A DNA stretch of 6,699 bases. Origin: Microcaldota archaeon. GTDB taxonomy: Archaea; Micrarchaeota; Micrarchaeia; Burarchaeales; JACQQB01. Positions 5,970 through 6,699 of the stretch are shown here, piece after piece (positions within the stretch are counted from its first letter, which is position 1; each line of letters starts with the position of its first letter). The stretch lies in NCBI GenBank assembly GCA_016207225.1, contig JACQQB010000012.1, positions 1 through 6,699 on the forward strand. Reading direction: 5' to 3'. The notes under the pieces are model-generated. The model was not told where the DNA came from. It ran no database searches and saw only the letters and a program-made list of their open reading frames with translations. The translations under genes were made by a program, and so were the position numbers.

Positions 5970-6699
5970 TTTTTAGGTCAATAAACTCTCTTAGTACAAC
6001 CGTAGCGTAGCTACCTGCTTGCAAACTAAATGAAAGGATTAACTCCTCATCGACTTTGTAATTAAAATCTTTTAGTGGAGTAAGTAATGTCCTGAAGGAT
6101 CCTTTTGAACTTATCTCTGGCAGAGATTTTATCTTGAACATTTCTTTGTCTATTGCTTCTTTTTCAAAAAGTTCTTTTTCTACTTCATTTAAAGAACTTT
6201 CATAGCCGATTAGTTTCCCAACTAGAAACCCTTTCTTGGTTTTTTTCTCCAAATCGGGAAACCCGTAATCGTTTAAAGCGCATGTATATTCTCCTTCCTC
6301 AGGTTTCAGGTTCCCAGTGCTTATTCTTTTGCTCAGTAGCACATTGAAGATATAGCTCTGGTATGCATGGACAAACATCAGTAATAGCCCGCGCGGTAAT
6401 TTTCTTAGTGAATTTACAAAGTCATTTGGATTTTTTGCCAGATGATTCAGAATAATTTTTTCATATTTCAGATGCCTTGGGAAGTCTTTCAGGGCTTTCG
6501 AGTAGTCTAGGTCACTGGCCAGCTCTTTTCTTGCAATTACAGCATCTTCATTTTCTTCATTATTAGTGAAGGTTAGGTAATTTAGGACAGCGCCTTTGAA
6601 ATTCCCAACAAGTATTTCCCTCCCTACAAGATGCGTATTTTTCCTTACACTTCCGAACCTTTGTTCGCCAAAGTAATTTGGCGTAACTCCATTTAGCTC
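5959..6699 (-). CDS. truD: tRNA pseudouridine synthase TruD/Pus7 family (C-terminal part)
   Basis: The frame enters from the right edge and stops with TGA at 5961-5959, giving 246 visible residues. TruD converts U13 (in some archaea also other uridines) of tRNA to pseudouridine in the cytoplasm. Family motifs are clear: PNYFGEQRFG at visible residues 7-16 (bases 6652-6681), which carries the conserved Asn and Phe of the active site, FVHAYQSYIFN at 109-119, and the closing SLQAGSYATVVLREFI. The segment between the first two motifs is the TruD-specific insertion region. The N-terminal part, with the catalytic aspartate, lies beyond the window. A Met at 6378 falls inside the conserved FVHAYQSY block, so it is internal and not the start. 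The gene is convergent with, and overlaps by 11 bases, the thioredoxin-like gene. Confidence 0.93.
   Translation of the reverse strand, partial: ELNGVTPNYFGEQRFGSVRKNTHLVGREILVGNFKGAVLNYLTFTNNEENEDAVIARKELASDLDYSKALKDFPRHLKYEKIILNHLAKNPNDFVNSLRKLPRGLLLMFVHAYQSYIFNVLLSKRISTGNLKPEEGEYTCALNDYGFPDLEKKTKKGFLVGKLIGYESSLNEVEKELFEKEAIDKEMFKIKSLPEISSKGSFRTLLTPLKDFNYKVDEELILSFSLQAGSYATVVLREFIDLKTSS
5970..5974 (+). terminator. Possible oligo-T terminator after the glycosyltransferase operon
   Basis: A TTTTT run directly follows the TAG stop of the thioredoxin-like gene. It is short, has no clear hairpin and lies within the truD coding end, so it is a weak candidate for an archaeal T-run terminator. Confidence 0.25.

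Noticed and set aside
5959..6378. A 139-residue protein starting at the ATG at 6378
   Set aside because: That Met lies inside the conserved FVHAYQSYIFN block, and the frame stays open with TruD motifs to the window edge, so the gene is longer and only partly visible.
1..6699. CRISPR arrays, insertion sequences, tRNA or rRNA genes, long repeats
   Set aside because: No regularly spaced repeats, transposase motifs, terminal inverted repeats or tRNA-like folds were seen, and nearly all the sequence is accounted for by coding regions.

Overview
The window looks archaeal, from an AT-rich genome and probably a small-genome (DPANN-like) lineage. Four things point this way. Arginine is mostly AGA/AGG and isoleucine ATA is frequent. 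The pseudouridine synthase at the right edge is of the TruD/Pus7 type with archaeal-looking motifs. Two gene starts lack a Shine-Dalgarno (SD) and have TATA-like boxes about 24-26 bp upstream, as in leaderless archaeal transcripts. Internal starts have GGAGGTGAT-like sites. The exact lineage cannot be fixed from this sequence. Genes are tightly packed, and the only non-coding gaps are about 90 bp (94-183), 7 bp and 74 bp (3959-4032).

Layout. (1) At 1-93, minus strand, is the start of a membrane protein that runs off the left edge. (2) At 184-3132, plus strand, is a compact three-gene transcription unit: a DrrA-type ABC ATPase, its ABC-2 permease (overlapping coding ends) and cysteinyl-tRNA synthetase (one-base overlap, TAATG). 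(3) At 3140-3958, minus strand, is a soluble protein of unknown function, convergent with cysS. (4) At 4033-5969, plus strand, is a two-gene unit: a membrane-embedded processive family 2 glycosyltransferase overlapping a membrane-anchored thioredoxin-fold protein with a CxxC pair. (5) At 5959-6699, minus strand, is the C-terminal part of TruD, which overlaps the thioredoxin-like gene tail to tail and runs off the right edge.

How the genes fit together. The ABC pair should form one exporter. Its coupling to cysS is probably only co-transcription of a housekeeping gene. The glycosyltransferase and thioredoxin-like protein are translationally coupled and both membrane-bound, so they may act together at the cell surface. 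No mobile element, CRISPR array, rRNA or tRNA was seen. The points most worth following up are the unrecognised 272-residue protein, the glycosyltransferase/thioredoxin pair, and a CysRS that stops where its C-terminal anticodon-binding domain would begin. I see no clear evidence of a wholly new multi-gene system.
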